A DNA stretch of 64,000 nt from Ptiloglossa arizonensis. Lineage: Eukaryota > Arthropoda > Insecta > Hymenoptera > Colletidae. The stretch's first letter is position 1. Every line of letters begins with the position of its first letter. The position numbers and the translations under genes are program-made. The notes under the pieces are model-generated. The model was not told where the DNA came from, did no database searches, and saw only the letters and a program-made list of their open reading frames with translations. The stretch spans positions 3,386,811-3,450,810 of the forward strand of contig NC_135058.1 of the NCBI RefSeq assembly GCF_051014685.1, in the 5' to 3' direction. Positions 22,829 through 35,280 of the stretch are shown one piece after another.

Positions 22829-24780
22829 GGATAAGTAAAGTGCAAAATAAATGAATCCACGTAAAGCGGTTCTAAGCGGTTTTTGGTTTCTGCATTCGCA
22901 TTTAAAAATCGAAAATGAGTTTCGAAAAGGTATACCGTTTGCACGGGTATATGTTCGAAGAGGTTTTCGAAGAAGAAATAAATACAATTAATAAATCAAA
23001 TATTTTCCTCCTGTTTTTTCTATCGTTGTGCGTCACGTTTGCGCTCACCTACTCGAATTTGTATATTTCTTTCCCCTCCCGTCGTGGCGCGTAAAGTCGT
23101 TAAAAAGGAAGTGAGTCGAGATAGAGGTTACTGATTCATCATTCAACGCGATGGACGAATAATACGGGGGTAGGTGAAAATTCGAGAGAGCGCTGATCCG
23201 GCTGAAATGTGACCTATTTAAGCATCGACATCGCGCGCACGCTGGGCGATCCTTTGATCGGCCCTGTATGGATATAAATTGGCTTCGCGTCAGCGAAAAA
23301 TTGTTTGAAAGTTATTTAACGATTTTCGATATAATTGTCGCCGGAATAATTCATCCGTAACGTTCGTACGGTTCCCGAGGCGCGTTCTTTATGATAAATT
23401 TTAATTAAAATCGCGGCTCTTTTCTCGAGAACCGCGCCGGCGGAAGGCTTAAATAGCACGTGTTCCATGAAACGTTCGCGACGATGCGCGCCGATGAAGT
23501 GGGATTCCAGGAAAAATCTGACTCCTCCGAGACGTTCCATCGACTCCTCTAACTACTAACGAGCCGAAACTTCTCTCTTCTGCCTGTCGAGCCGGAACAC
23601 CCTAAGTCTGCCCTTCTTGGCTTTTTGTCCTCGTTTTTCCGCGGCTCTGCTATCTCGCTCTCATCCCCGGGAGTATTTTCTAACGAAGAAGAAGAAAGTC
23701 GCCGGAAGTTCCGGCAACTCTGCCACGGCTCAACGAGTGGAGTCAATTTTTCATCGCTTTTAGTTGCTCTTTCGACGGATAACAGAGAGAATGGCCGCGG
23801 GAAACCGACGGAGTCTTACTTTCGGTCCATGGAATGTTGAAACTTCTGCCGGTGCTCTATCCGTTCTCCTACTTTTTATAAATTAACGTGCTTCTCGTTT
23901 CGACGTGCTCGTTCGCTACGTTACACAGGAGATTCGTTAACGCAGGGAAAAGTTTACCCGCCCGAAATTTAATTGACGCTCTGGAAGTTGCATCCTTATA
24001 TTTTTTATCGTTACGGTCGTACGCGCGACGATTAAACGGTAAATAAAATTAATATTCGTTCGATCGATGCAAACGTTCTCTTTATTCCGCGTGTATAAGT
24101 GTACTTTGTTCGAAACCGTTTACTCGTTTCGAACGAATATATACCAAATAAAGAGATAAATCGACCGAATAATTATTAATTTTGTCATTTCGCAAATATT
24201 TGATTTTAATACAAATATAAATAATCGAGATACCCGTAGTCCTTCGGGAATAATAAGAAAAAGAACTACGATTACAGAGCATCGACCTAAACGAATAGAA
24301 ATCATTTCCGATAAATACTCTCCAAGCCCACAATTCGTTCCGATTATTATTCCATACGAACAAAGTTTCTCCATTATTTATCATTTAATACACAAGTATT
24401 GTACGCTAAAAACACTCGATTCGCCATTAAATGGCCATTGATAAAAATTACTTCGCGTCGGTAAGATATGAAATTGTTGAAATTGGCATGGAAATTTACA
24501 TTTTTCGTATCGTTTCAATCTTGAGATCTATAAATTTTCATTTCTTTAAAAGTTAAGCTCACTTCATATAAATTGAGTCGTTAAGGAAAGAATTTCTAAG
24601 AGTTTCCGAACTCCCGAACTTCTGGGTAATTCTCTTCGAATTGTAATAACGAACCTAATCCATTGCCGGAAAGAGTAAAAACCAGTTTCTGAACGATTTC
24701 GATTAAATATACGAAATTTTATACAAGTTGTATGCACGTTAAACTTAAATCTTAAAGTTTAAAATATCCCGATCAATGCC
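22829..24780. other. Non-coding sequence
   Basis: AT-richer than the neighbouring islands. Frames are under about 100 codons without domains. Nothing else is recognised. Confidence 0.4.
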
Positions 24781-24869
24781 GAGTTTATATTGGACCTGTC
24801 ATTTCGTCCTATGCGGAGATCGTAAGTTGTCAACGAATCGGATCGATCGTCTCATCTCCGATTACACGC

Positions 24870-25640
24870 ATTTTTGTTATTGGCTAAGGCGATCACGCGA
24901 CGAATGTGGCGAAGGGGAAGCATCGAAACAGAGCGAGACGAAACGATAACGGGCAACGCTGGGCACATTGACGTAGACACAGACACAGAATATTAATTAT
25001 CGGTGGAATAAACAAATTTCCGTACCTTTTGTGATATAATCTCGATAAATTCTACGTAATAGCGATTATTGTTAAGAAGAAGTAAGTATTACGATTAAGT
25101 AAAAGTTTCTTGTTTGCTCACCCTGTTCATTCGATGAGCCGTTTTCGTCTTCGTTTTTGCGGTCGTCTCCTGCATTTGTATCGATGAATTTCCAACGTTA
25201 AATTATCCATGGTAATTTCCACTAAACTTTTCGCAACGATTCTTTTCTTTTCTTCCGCGTGCTCACAAAAGCCGTTATGCAACAAGATTATTGTATCCGC
25301 GGTACCCTCCTACGCAATGGACGCTCAACAACTAATAAGCGGATCCTTGGTGGGGATTGAGAGGAACGAGAACCTAATCCCCTTGTCCCTCTGTCGTTCG
25401 GTTTGTTAGCAGTTGGCAACATACGATCTTTGCAAAGTACCAACCGACCAATCGCAATTCGACCAATAACAGAACAGGTTAGTAATCGAGCGCTATTTCG
25501 ATAGGTAACCAATGAGAAAGAAGATTAAATCTAAGCGGATCAATTTGGCGGTAAATGGTAGTTTCTCGAGAGCAGCTGAGTTCGGTTTTGTTTCGCGTCC
25601 TCGACTATGTTTACGTTAGTTAATAGTACGTAAGTCGTTG
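24870..25640. promoter_or_regulatory. Candidate TATA-less promoter with CCAAT boxes
   Basis: Three CCAAT boxes lie within 66 bp (25448-25452, 25463-25467, 25509-25513), and an inverted one (ATTGGCTA, an NF-Y-type site on the other strand) at 24879. An E2F-like TTTGGCGG lies near 25545. A consensus splice donor GTAAGT follows at about 25629, and another strong donor-like GTAAGTAT near 25081. No TATA box or reading frame is associated. The reading as a promoter with a short untranslated first exon is inference. Confidence 0.25.
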
Positions 25641-26620
25641 TAAGGGTAAGCTGGTGAACTGTGCACAAAAATAGCGTCAACGGCGAACAGATAGTAAATA
25701 TCTTCAAAATTTGGTAAGTACATTTTTCGTAAAATATCGTTATTGGTACGTTTATCCTGATTGAACGCCAATAATATTGATTTGCTTTTGGCAAACGTTA
25801 TTTGCCGTGTTAATGCATTAACTAAATTGCAACAAACGTTAGAATTCGTTATACGTGATATATGTATACGATAACGTGGATATGGGGTATAGTTTCCATG
25901 GTAATATGGATATAGGTTACACGCATGGCAGTACACTTCGATCGTACTGTATTTCCGTATTACCTGATTTACCAATTCTATGTATTGCGCGAACCGGACA
26001 CAATGGGGCGACATTGAAATTGACTTTCTCAAAATGTCCGTTATTGCAAACCATTACGTTTATAATGACACAGGCGGCGTAACAACGTTAACTTTAAATC
26101 ATAGGAACATACATATGTATATATAAAAGTAAATGGAATAAGTTTGATTATTGGCGGATAAATGAGAATAAATTAATTTTCGTTTATTTCGATGAATACT
26201 TTACGTTCCTCGGATTTGGCAGTGTCGCGCGTACAGTCTGTATAGGAAGTGCGTAAACAAGTGAACCCCGTTGCTACGAAGCAATTTTCAAAGTATTCCA
26301 TTCGTCGTTTAATCGTAACCTCGGCGAAATAAAACATTAAAAGAAATAAGTGACCGCGTGCTAATAAATCGTGAACGCTTTATTCGGGAGCAATTCGTTC
26401 GCTCGAAACGTTGAACTTTTTATCAGATTTTGCTTTGGGATAGCGTCGCCACGAGACAAGGCAAACGATCGTTGACGAAAAAGGCCGACGTACAATGAAC
26501 GTTATAACCAGCAAGAGTATATAGATGGCTGGGTACAGCGAGAAATAGAGACGAATTGTTGTGTACGTATAGCGAAAAACGGTAGGGAGAGCCAAGCAGA
26601 TTCCCTCCACCCTCTGTATT
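25641..26620. other. Non-coding, possible intron
   Basis: AT-rich sequence with no gene. A loose repeat of gatatgg/gatatagg phrases lies near 25875-25920. It would be intronic if the promoter at about 25500 and the acceptor at 26663 belong together, which is not shown. Confidence 0.3.
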
Positions 26621-26624
26621 TCGT

Positions 26625-26912
26625 CTCGTCCTTCTTTCTCCGGTTTTCCGTTCTGGATTTCAGCTAATGGTTGTTCAGACTATACGAAATAGTATCGGGG
26701 GATCGTATTACACGCTCGAGCAGCAAAGTATCCAGAATCGCGTCATTTCTCGAGACGGCCACCAGATTCCTCTTCGAGCACCGTGGCGGTCGAGAAGACA
26801 AAAAGTAGAGTTAACGTATGCACGCGTAAATTTATTGTACGTAATTCGCGGTTCGACGGTGAATAGCGCATCTCGTCGAAAATATACGCGCCTGGCTCTG
26901 AATACGCGATAG
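26625..26912 (+). other. Weak exon candidate after a strong splice acceptor
   Basis: A long polypyrimidine tract (26625-26660) ends in a textbook acceptor, ggatttcag (26655-26663). An ATG follows three bases later (26667) and opens an 81-codon frame to 26912 starting MVVQTIRNSIGGSYY. The protein matches no family I recognise. The frame length is ordinary for this window, so only the splice signal supports it. Confidence 0.18.
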
Positions 26913-29423
26913 AAACGAAGAGAATACCGTTCGTGGTGGTGGGGAAGATAGAGATGATTTATGTAGACCGTGCAGGTACAATTTGTATCGTGTCAGTTTT
27001 TACCGACCGAGACGTAGCTACGCGCGTGGACAGCTGAGTTATTGCACGAGTCAGGGTTGCGAGGTAGTTCTGAAACAACTGAAACGTTGCGATTGGCGAA
27101 AGAAATGTCTCTTCTGGCGTTTTGTACTGTTTAACTTCGTTTCTTTTTCGTACGAACGATCATTTCTCTCTTGAGAACGCATTGTCTCGATGCGAGTACA
27201 TTTTAGGTTAGGAAATATTTCGAATCGTAGAATCGCCGTAAACGGTAAAAATTGAATGGACGATTATTAGGGAATACGTTCCACAGTAATGGTAATATTT
27301 TATCCGTGAGAGTAAACGTATTTCATCGTTAATCGTACGAACGCATAGATAAAGTAGAGAGAATTTAACGCGTTCGTATTTCTTCTGACATTGCTGGTAC
27401 ACGAAAAACGCGAAGTCCGTGCAAGATATAGAGGTCGGTGTTGGAAAGTAAGTGAAAACTAACCTACATTATCCATTTATTCCAACTTACACTGCAGCAG
27501 CTCTTTTGTATCTTTATTTGTTACGATCGACGATAAAATCGATACAGTTGAGTGTTACCGCTCGTCAAACTTCTTTTAATTGAAATTTCTACTATTTCCT
27601 TTCGAGTGGAAGAATCTTCGCGTGTTCGATAAAAATAACAATACCGGATTGTCGCGTTTGTCGCGTACTCGCCGACAAATTTATACAGGAGATGCAAACT
27701 CTTGGAACAGGGTGTTCCAGAACAAATATAACAAAAATGTAGAGACCCCTTTTACGTTTCAAAACTCAAAAACTCCTAATAAACATTGGTCCTTAAACCC
27801 TTTGTTTCCGAGACGTAGCCACTTTAACTTTTAATGCGGGGCATGTCAGACGGTGCTGTCCGTGTGTGGAGCCACTTATCCGACTTTGTACCCCTCTGCA
27901 CGGCGTATTGTGTTTGAATGGGGCTGTTCATGTATATAGTAATAGGAGACAGAACGGGGAAGCTCCGTAAGCTCCAGAGCTTACTGTGGACAGCACTGAT
28001 GTAAGACATTCCGTGATACGATGTATGAATGTCTGCGCGAAGCAACGAAACTTGGGTTCAACATTTCGGATAATGCATTTTTAATACTTTTTCTGCGCGC
28101 AACGCGACAAGATCACGATAATGGATAAAATGTAGTGTAATTGTTTATCCTACTCGGTCTTCCGCGATTTTGATCAGTGTTAACGTGTATTCTGTATTTG
28201 TCTATTTCTTAATAATATTTGCTCCGGAACGTCCCGAACAAAGTAGATCGAAGTACGTGGTAAATAGTAAAGCTGGTATTCGATTCCAGCAAATAGTATC
28301 GAAATTTTGTGCAACCAAAAATTTGCACCAGCTGTATTTAAATAGGATGCAAAATTGATTTGCACATTAGGAGTTCGATTCGATGCTCGTTAAATAAAAA
28401 TGGCATATAGAAAAGAGTCGTTTCGAGTATAGGTAAAAATTTGTAACGTTTTCGATCCTTGTTGCGAGTTCTTGTAAAAAACAATGTCGATCTACGAGTA
28501 CTTAAGAAGTAAATGAAATACAAGAGGAGTAAACGAAGTGAAAATTAACAAAGATTTATTTTATGGGTACAGTAACGGTTAGGAAGAGAATTAAAATTGT
28601 GCGACAGAGGGTTGAAGAATACGAGTGTTTATTTAAAAAGCTCTGGAAACAATAAAGGCAATCGAGAAAAGTTCGGCGGTACCGGGTATAAACTTTTGCA
28701 TATTAGCAAGGTTACCCTATGTTTGAGAGGGGTTTGAAACTGGCCTAACCCTTTTAATCCCTCCTTTAAGACTGCTTCACACTCTGCACACAACAATAGT
28801 CGCTTAACCCCTGCTGTTCTCCTCCGGAATGAAATTTAAACTTTCATGGGTGTTGTGTTCCGTGATATTTGTCCTTCGTGTTTCGTCACTGTATATTTCT
28901 CGCGTTACTCTTTCTTATTGTCTAAAAAAAAAAAAAAACCAACGTATCGCATTATCGTTGCTCCTCGGTTTCGTACCGTCCCGTTCTGTTCTCTTCCTCT
29001 TTCTCGTTTCTTATTTCGAGTCACCGATGCGATCCGGAGGAGCGCGAAACGTGTACCCCGATCGAACGTGAACGTCAGAGTGGAATCGTAAAATTCCTCG
29101 CGTCTCGTAGTTTCACTTTTCCCGCGAACCGGGTCCCGCCCGATTTAATCTTATCGACGATCACCCTTTGGTATCTATGCGTGACAAGCTCCGTGGAAAT
29201 ATATACGTATTACGCGCGAAAGACGGTCGGATTCGTCCGTTGAATCGTAAAAATTCATTAGTATTCGCGAACACGGTATTTCGACGTGCAGTACGCAGTG
29301 GCCGGGGCACGATATCCGCGCGAATTCATTTCCTCGGCTCGCTCGTATCTTGGATTTAACCGAGTGCCGTGACGCGAATGCAGAGTTCCTCGGAAATCTC
29401 CGAGCGGAGTCCGCCCGGATAGA
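26913..29423. other. Non-coding, includes a CpG-poorer patch
   Basis: No gene. Between about 27705 and 28080 CpG is sparser and the text changes character; it opens with the palindromic ggaacagggtgttcc (27706-27720). It may be an old retroelement tail of unknown family. A run of 15 A lies at 28924-28938. The rest shows nothing. Confidence 0.35.
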
Positions 29424-29448
29424 ATAGGATAGGATAGGATAGGATAGG
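29424..29448. repeat. (ATAGG)5 microsatellite
   Basis: Five perfect units. The motif differs from the insect telomere repeat TTAGG, so this is not telomeric sequence. Confidence 0.95.
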
Positions 29449-32400
29449 CAGTTTTGGCGCGGAGCCCGTTGTTTAAAGGAGCCGAAGTGGTTGAAACAGG
29501 ACCCTACCGCCGGTCGGACAATATTACTTCCCATCGAGTCGAGCACTTGCTGCAGTAACGTCGCGCTAATTCGTGGACTCGCTCGCTCCGCTCGGGGAAA
29601 ACGGAATATTACTGTCTGCCGGATGGTTCTACCAGTATTTGAATCTCGCCGCTCTGACAATCGTCTAAGCGTGTATCGGGCTGCAATAAAGACGTTCTTG
29701 CTCGCACGGTGAACGTACACAATGTAAAGAAGTTTCATTGCGGGGAACCATACCGTAATCATTTATTGCCGTCTACGTCGTAAACCGCGAGCCTGCTACG
29801 GAATATGCGTCACGTGTGTGCATTTAAAGGAGGATCGGGGGGCTGACCGTGGATCGTTTCGATCACTTTCGGTCGCGACCAGAGAAGACGACCGACGTTT
29901 CATCGGAATGGAAAATTAGAGATAAAAGAAACGCGAATTTGTATCCGTTCACCGTGCGAAGGGTTCAAAGTTGGCTACCTATTTTTTGATTCGTTGTTCC
30001 TTTGTTTCGTTCGAATTGAAATTTAGTTTAACCAGCTACGGTTGCGAGCAACGACGTACGCGAACTGTGGTCAATTACTTCGAGGAAGCTCGTTCGTTTT
30101 GTGAAATTTTGAGAGTTACGGGGATTAATATTTTTCAATGGAGAAAACATCTAGTGCGGGAAAGTCTCGTACAGGGAGAAATTTCCAACGGAAGGCTGGA
30201 AAAGAATTTGGAAAAGTCAGTAGGAGGGGTATTTTCACCAATCCGTGCCGTTTCTTTTTTTTTTTCAAGTGTAAAGGGAATTTTTGTTTTCGTGCTTCTC
30301 GACGGTGGTTGAATTTAAAAAATCGATAAATAGAATGCTCGCGGGGAGTCTCTTTGTACGGGAGACTCCGAAACCAAAGATTCGTTAGTCTCACAGTAGA
30401 CCCTCCTCTCGTTGCGAGGTTGATTTCTCAATCCGAAGACAGTACACTCAGGGACAATGGGAACATTTCTTTTCTCGGAAGAGACGTTTCAGTCTGTCAC
30501 GTTTATCGAAGGGAGATCTACCAATCGTTCGTATTGGAAACAATCTCTACCTTATAGAAAATTACAGACGTACGGTTAGTCAGTCGCAATCAGACGAGAA
30601 CATTCGAGTGAATGCCATTCATTAAGAACGCATTGGAGATTTCTGTCAATAATCAGACGCACATTGTTTCAAAGTCCTTTTCCAAGGGAACGAACGTCCG
30701 CGTGTATCTATTCTTGCGTGTATTCGTTGCGCCTCCGACGACAAATTAACGACAGAGAAGAATATTAAAATGGATGGAAGACGGAATAAAGAGGCTCCAA
30801 TTGTATCGTATCGTTGTATTTACAATTTATTTGTACACCGTGGTCGCGCATAAAATTGAATTGAAACGATTACGAGAATATTGCTCGCGAAATTGACTTT
30901 GGTTCACCGTTACCCACCGATACTCGGATACTGTCTCGACTCTCCGTACACGTTACCATAAATCTGGAGGCTGAACGTTCGTGAACGTCTCTCGATTGCG
31001 GGCAAACAAAAGGACTCGTCCTCGCGTTTGTTGAACAGACGTCCAAGTACGTAAATTTTCTTTACCGATACTCGAAGATAATTTCATCCGAGAACGAAGT
31101 ACACGTTAGCGCAGATATTCTCGCCCATAGGTGCAAGCTCTCGCGAACTTTTGGCCCTCCTTGATGGCAATTTATACTTTGGGACGAGCCCTTTATCGAT
31201 CTTCCCGGAATATGCACCCATGGGAATCGTCGACGCTATCCATTATTCGATACCAGAAGCGTTCGAAATATTCCAAGAGCGGTTTGCGTTAAATGATGGA
31301 GAATCGCGTGGAAATTTCGAACGAAATTTCCCACGAACGTTCGCTAACGGTTACGCGAAAAAATAGCAACGCGAGATGCGATTTCGCTCGAAAGCACGCG
31401 TTTTAAATATTGGCCACGGGCGTACTTTTCGTGCCAGAATACGAATATATTTAAAAATCGATCGTTTCTTGCGTCGATTCGAGCGATCTGTCGATTTTAA
31501 ATATATCCATTCGGCACATTTTCGATCGCCCTTTTTTCCAGAGACCATTTTCAGCGATAAGCGAACGAACGGTTAAAATTATTTCGAACAAAGAGTGCAG
31601 CGAACACTTGGAAAGGGATCGTGTACGATTAACGTACAATTGTTCGAAAGGCAGGTGACCGCGGGTTTAACGGTGAAAATATAAATCGCGAGGAAGACGT
31701 ATAATCGAGAATCGTTGGAGTGTAATTTTTACCTTTTAAGAAATTAAAATTAATTGCTTATTTTCGATGTGGCTTCGGTTCGACGCTTGATTCTTCCGTT
31801 CTGAAATAACACACATCGTGGAAGATTATCGGATGTGAAAACCAACGAATATTTCTTTTCGATGTTGAAAGTAACGTTCGTGTTTGAAACAACCTTGGAT
31901 CTTTTTTCGCGCAACACCGAAAGTTCCCGGTAAATTGTATTTAGTACCTCCGAAGATTGCTCGATTCGAACGTTTCTTTGATTCGATCATCTCCACGAGG
32001 GATATTTAATTTTAATAAATCTATTTGGTACGTCGTCGCGAGTTAAAACGTTTCCGGTCGGGGGAGACGCTTCTTATCGTAAGTAAAAGTGAATAAAATT
32101 CACCGTTACCGCGGTGGTTCGAATTTTACGCCAACCGTTGATATAATTGAGACTATTCATTCTGTGTAACAGACCATATCGGGCATACCCGCGATGAAAT
32201 CATCTCGTCGAACCTACCGCGCATTGAGTCTTTTACAGCGATAAGAGCCGTGAACACTCAGCCACGAGAGGCGGTTCTATAGCGCGCGGAGTATAATTGT
32301 GGAACCGGAAATAAAAGTTACTCTCACAGACGCTTTGAATTATCCCAAGTTATTTTTCAGAGCGTTGAAATGGATATCGATCTTTCGATATCGGTGTGCG

Positions 32401-33277
32401 TTACGTACGTTTGCATTGGTAAATACAAATTCGTAATGTTGTCGGGTTGCGACGTTGCATTATTCGCGTACGTTGACACGGACTCGTCTACGCGATTTTA
32501 ATTGTTTCGACTTACGAACCGCGCGATCAAAGCGTTGCCCAAACATTCGTCGATAAAAGATGGCGAAGGAATCGTCTCTCCAACAACGAGACACTCGTAC
32601 TCGGTTCGTCGACTCGATTATTAATCATTCGACGAAAAATCGTCTCGGAATCCAAAGGATCGATGTTTCTGGATATTTAACGAGTCGATGAACTCCTACG
32701 ATGCCGATGGACGAAGCGGAGGACGATTAAAGGCAACTTTCCGCGTCGACTCGTGACAAATTTGATCTTCGACCTTTGACGACCGTCCAGCGTGGAAGTA
32801 ATTCGACGACAATTACGATACGGTTAATTACGAAGAATCGACAGAACGGTAAACGGGACACGTGCGTAACACATCGTACACAATAATGTACAGCTCGCGA
32901 ACCACAATTTTAACTCGATTTGCACTTCTCCGAAAGGACAGGGTCCGCACCAGGATGCTTCCAGTGGTATCGAATGTACGATCCGGGTCGCGAGAGCCTC
33001 GAATGTTCGAACAATCGAACGCAGATGACCTATACGATCGTTAATCGTCGACAAACTACCGCGGAGTACAACAATTGGAATCGTGTTCTTTGTCGTTGCC
33101 CCAAGAACGATATCCTACGACGTGTAACAAGAAAAGCGTACTGTGTACATCGCGGAAATACGCGTCACGTGTTCCTGTAATTGCTCGCAAACCATACAAC
33201 CGCGTCGCTTATGTGCCTCTTGGGTTCATAGATCGCCGGAGTTCGGATAAACAAAGGGAGAACGGAGACGCGGACGA
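29449..33277. other. Long non-coding stretch
   Basis: No supported gene in 3.8 kb. A 43-codon frame with good start context (32370-32501) directly follows a ttatttttcag acceptor (see findings) but has no known relatives. Other frames are under 115 codons without motifs. Confidence 0.45.
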
Positions 33278-33420
33278 GAGGTCGATGACTAAATAGCTGA
33301 ACCCCTCGAGGGTGTAGGACCAAAGTGGAAAGAAGAAAGAGTTTACCGCGCGATACGCGTCAGGGTCATTGACATCCTTCGGAGAAGTTCATTGTTCCGA
33401 CCGAGCTCGGACAGTCTTTC
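33278..33420. repeat. Old segmental duplication, copy 1
   Basis: Shares gaggtcgatgacta, gaagagtttaccg-like, cattgacatc and ttcattgttcc with 34229-34420, in the same order and at an offset of about 950-990 bp. Divergence is high and spacing differs. Coding content is not seen. Confidence 0.5.
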
Positions 33421-34228
33421 GCGCTCATTGTTGCTATCGATGTTTTCTAAGCACTCGTGGTCGTCGGAGTTTCTTGGCAACCGTGTTCTCTCGAGAAAAT
33501 TACTGGGACGTGGTGAAACCTAGTCTTCGCTCTCGAGAAAGAAAATCGGGACGGTCGATTCGCTCGAAAGCGGGGTGGGTAGCGATTTCGTTCTCCAACC
33601 GAGGCTGCTCGGTAACTTTCTCGGTCGAGGTCGCGCGAGACGGTTGCTCGTAAACGTAAACGATTTCGTCTCTCGAATGGGGGCTAAACTTTCGGTCTCC
33701 AAAACGGAAATCGCTCGTCGTATCGATTCAAACGCTCCGAGTTCTACCAACGAGCGAGGATTACTCGAAACTCTTGCGTAGCCATACCACGTGTCCGTTT
33801 GGTAGACCCTTCGAGGTCCACGAACGAGGAAAAATTACTCGAAACCGCGATCTTATACGCGTCGGGCCACGTGTCCATGAATCGTCCCGTGCCCGGGAGT
33901 TGGCACGGAGCTTCGATATTTTTCATTCGCTCGTAGACCGCGGAGAAGGTCGTCGGATGAAATTCAGATACCGCGACCGGAAAAACGTTATTTCGTTCTT
34001 GTCCGTGATCTCGTGAAACCCAATTTCACGGAGCGGAATACGGATATCTCTCGCACTGCGCGCATCACCCGGAGGCATACTCCGGGACGCTTGCGTACGT
34101 GGTTGCGTAGGTACGAGTATATCGCGTCTGATCCCGTACGACGGTGTTCTTCGATTACCCCGACTGTGTTCGAGAGATCGCGGGGAGTTCCGTTGATCGA
34201 TCGAGGGGCGGATTAATTCGCGGACCGC
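33421..34228. other. Non-coding, short internal duplication
   Basis: Two spans, about 33745-33795 and 33825-33875, share ttactcgaaac and ccacgtgtcc about 80 bp apart. Each carries an E-box CACGTG (33788-33793 and 33868-33873). No gene was recognised. Confidence 0.4.
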
Positions 34229-34420
34229 GAGGTCGATGACTACATCAGCGCAGCAGCGACTTCGAGGGGAGGGGAGGGGAGTACGGTCCAAGTTCTCGAG
34301 GAACGCGGAAGGGGGTCGAGGGAAGAGTTTACCGTGCGAAACCCGCGACAGGGCCCGCGAGCGATCGGACAATGACATCTTCCAGAACAATTCATTGTTC
34401 CAAGGAAGCTCGTTCGGTCT
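34229..34420. repeat. Old segmental duplication, copy 2
   Basis: Partner of 33278-33420. It has acquired a GGGGA triplet repeat (34266-34280) absent from copy 1. Confidence 0.5.
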
Positions 34421-34437
34421 CGCGAGCCGAGCGGTGC

Positions 34438-34507
34438 CGAGTCGAGTCGAGTCGAGTCGAGTCGCGACGAGTCGAGACGAGTCGAGTCGAGTCGAGTCGA
34501 GTCGAGT
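34438..34507. repeat. (GAGTC)n pentanucleotide repeat
   Basis: About 14 units with CGACGA and GAGAC interruptions near 34465-34480. It generates Ser/Arg/Val- or Thr/Arg/Leu-repeat frames that are not genes. Confidence 0.95.
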
Positions 34508-34830
34508 TTCGCCTCTCCTCGCCGGTATAGCGCCGCGGCGTCTCTTCTCCGCAGTGTCTCTCCCCACCCGACTCCCCTCTCTTCCTACCCCCACCCGGCT
34601 CTTGCTGACGGTTAGTTGCCGCGGGCCGTCTCATTGAATACACGCGGGGACAATGTAGTCTGCACAATACCGGTGTCAGCCGGAAATGACGCTACGGAGA
34701 GAGGAGTACTCCGCGTAGTCGAGCTCCACGAATTGGCGGCGTTAAGGCAGCCAGCAACCCCTCTTACAAACGCCCGTATCTGCTGCGTAACGCACAATTG
34801 GCCGTGTTGGGCGGATGGCAATGGCACGGC

Positions 34831-34870
34831 CGGCTATATAGGCTGTTCCCCCGGCTGCGACTCAGACGCC
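34831..34870 (+). promoter_or_regulatory. Candidate core promoter: TATA box plus initiator
   Basis: TATATAGG starts at 34835 inside GC-rich sequence. An arthropod-type initiator, CTCAGAC, places its A at 34864, 29 bases downstream of the TATA start. That is the spacing expected for RNA polymerase II promoters. No downstream promoter element is evident at +28 to +32. The presumed transcript would start GC-rich (gccagcc repeats near 34918) and no exon boundary or coding frame is identified. Confidence 0.35.
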
Positions 34871-35280
34871 ACCGATACTGTCATTACGCGGGGAGAGGCA
34901 GGCGGGCGTAGGGAGAAAGCCAGCCAGCCAGCCGTTGCGTATCTGTGCAAGTTTTTCGACTAGTTGCGCCCCGATAAGCGAGCACCGCTAACGGGATTCA
35001 TTAACGTCGCGCGAACAATCGACCGCGGCGAACGACCAGACCGTAGAGTTGTTCGGGGAGCTAGGTAACGGGGGAACATAGAACCCGTCGCGAACGACGG
35101 AATAATGGTATCGATGAGACGAGTTAGATGGGCTACCGTTTTAAGTATCTTTTGCGGGAACGGTGGCATTGAATCGGTCTTCTGTGGCGGATGAAATGAC
35201 TGATCGGGAAGAATGGTCTGGTGATTGTGGCCGACTGCTTTTCAACCGGTGGGTTAACCGGGAAACTTGGATCCGCAAAG
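34871..35280. other. GC-rich, possible untranslated leader
   Basis: A CCAG/GCCA repeat (34918-34935) and no coding frame of note. If the TATA/Inr at 34835 is used, this would be the start of the transcript. Confidence 0.25.

Noticed and set aside
29424..29448. ATAGG repeat as possible telomeric DNA
   Set aside because: The insect telomere unit is TTAGG; this motif differs and has only five units.
29716..29740. aatgtaaagaagt, resembling part of the miR-1 sequence
   Set aside because: Only 13 bases match, the seed end is altered and no hairpin partner is seen nearby.
34616..34963. 115-codon frame over the TATA/Inr candidate
   Set aside because: It starts upstream of the presumed transcription start and has no domain.
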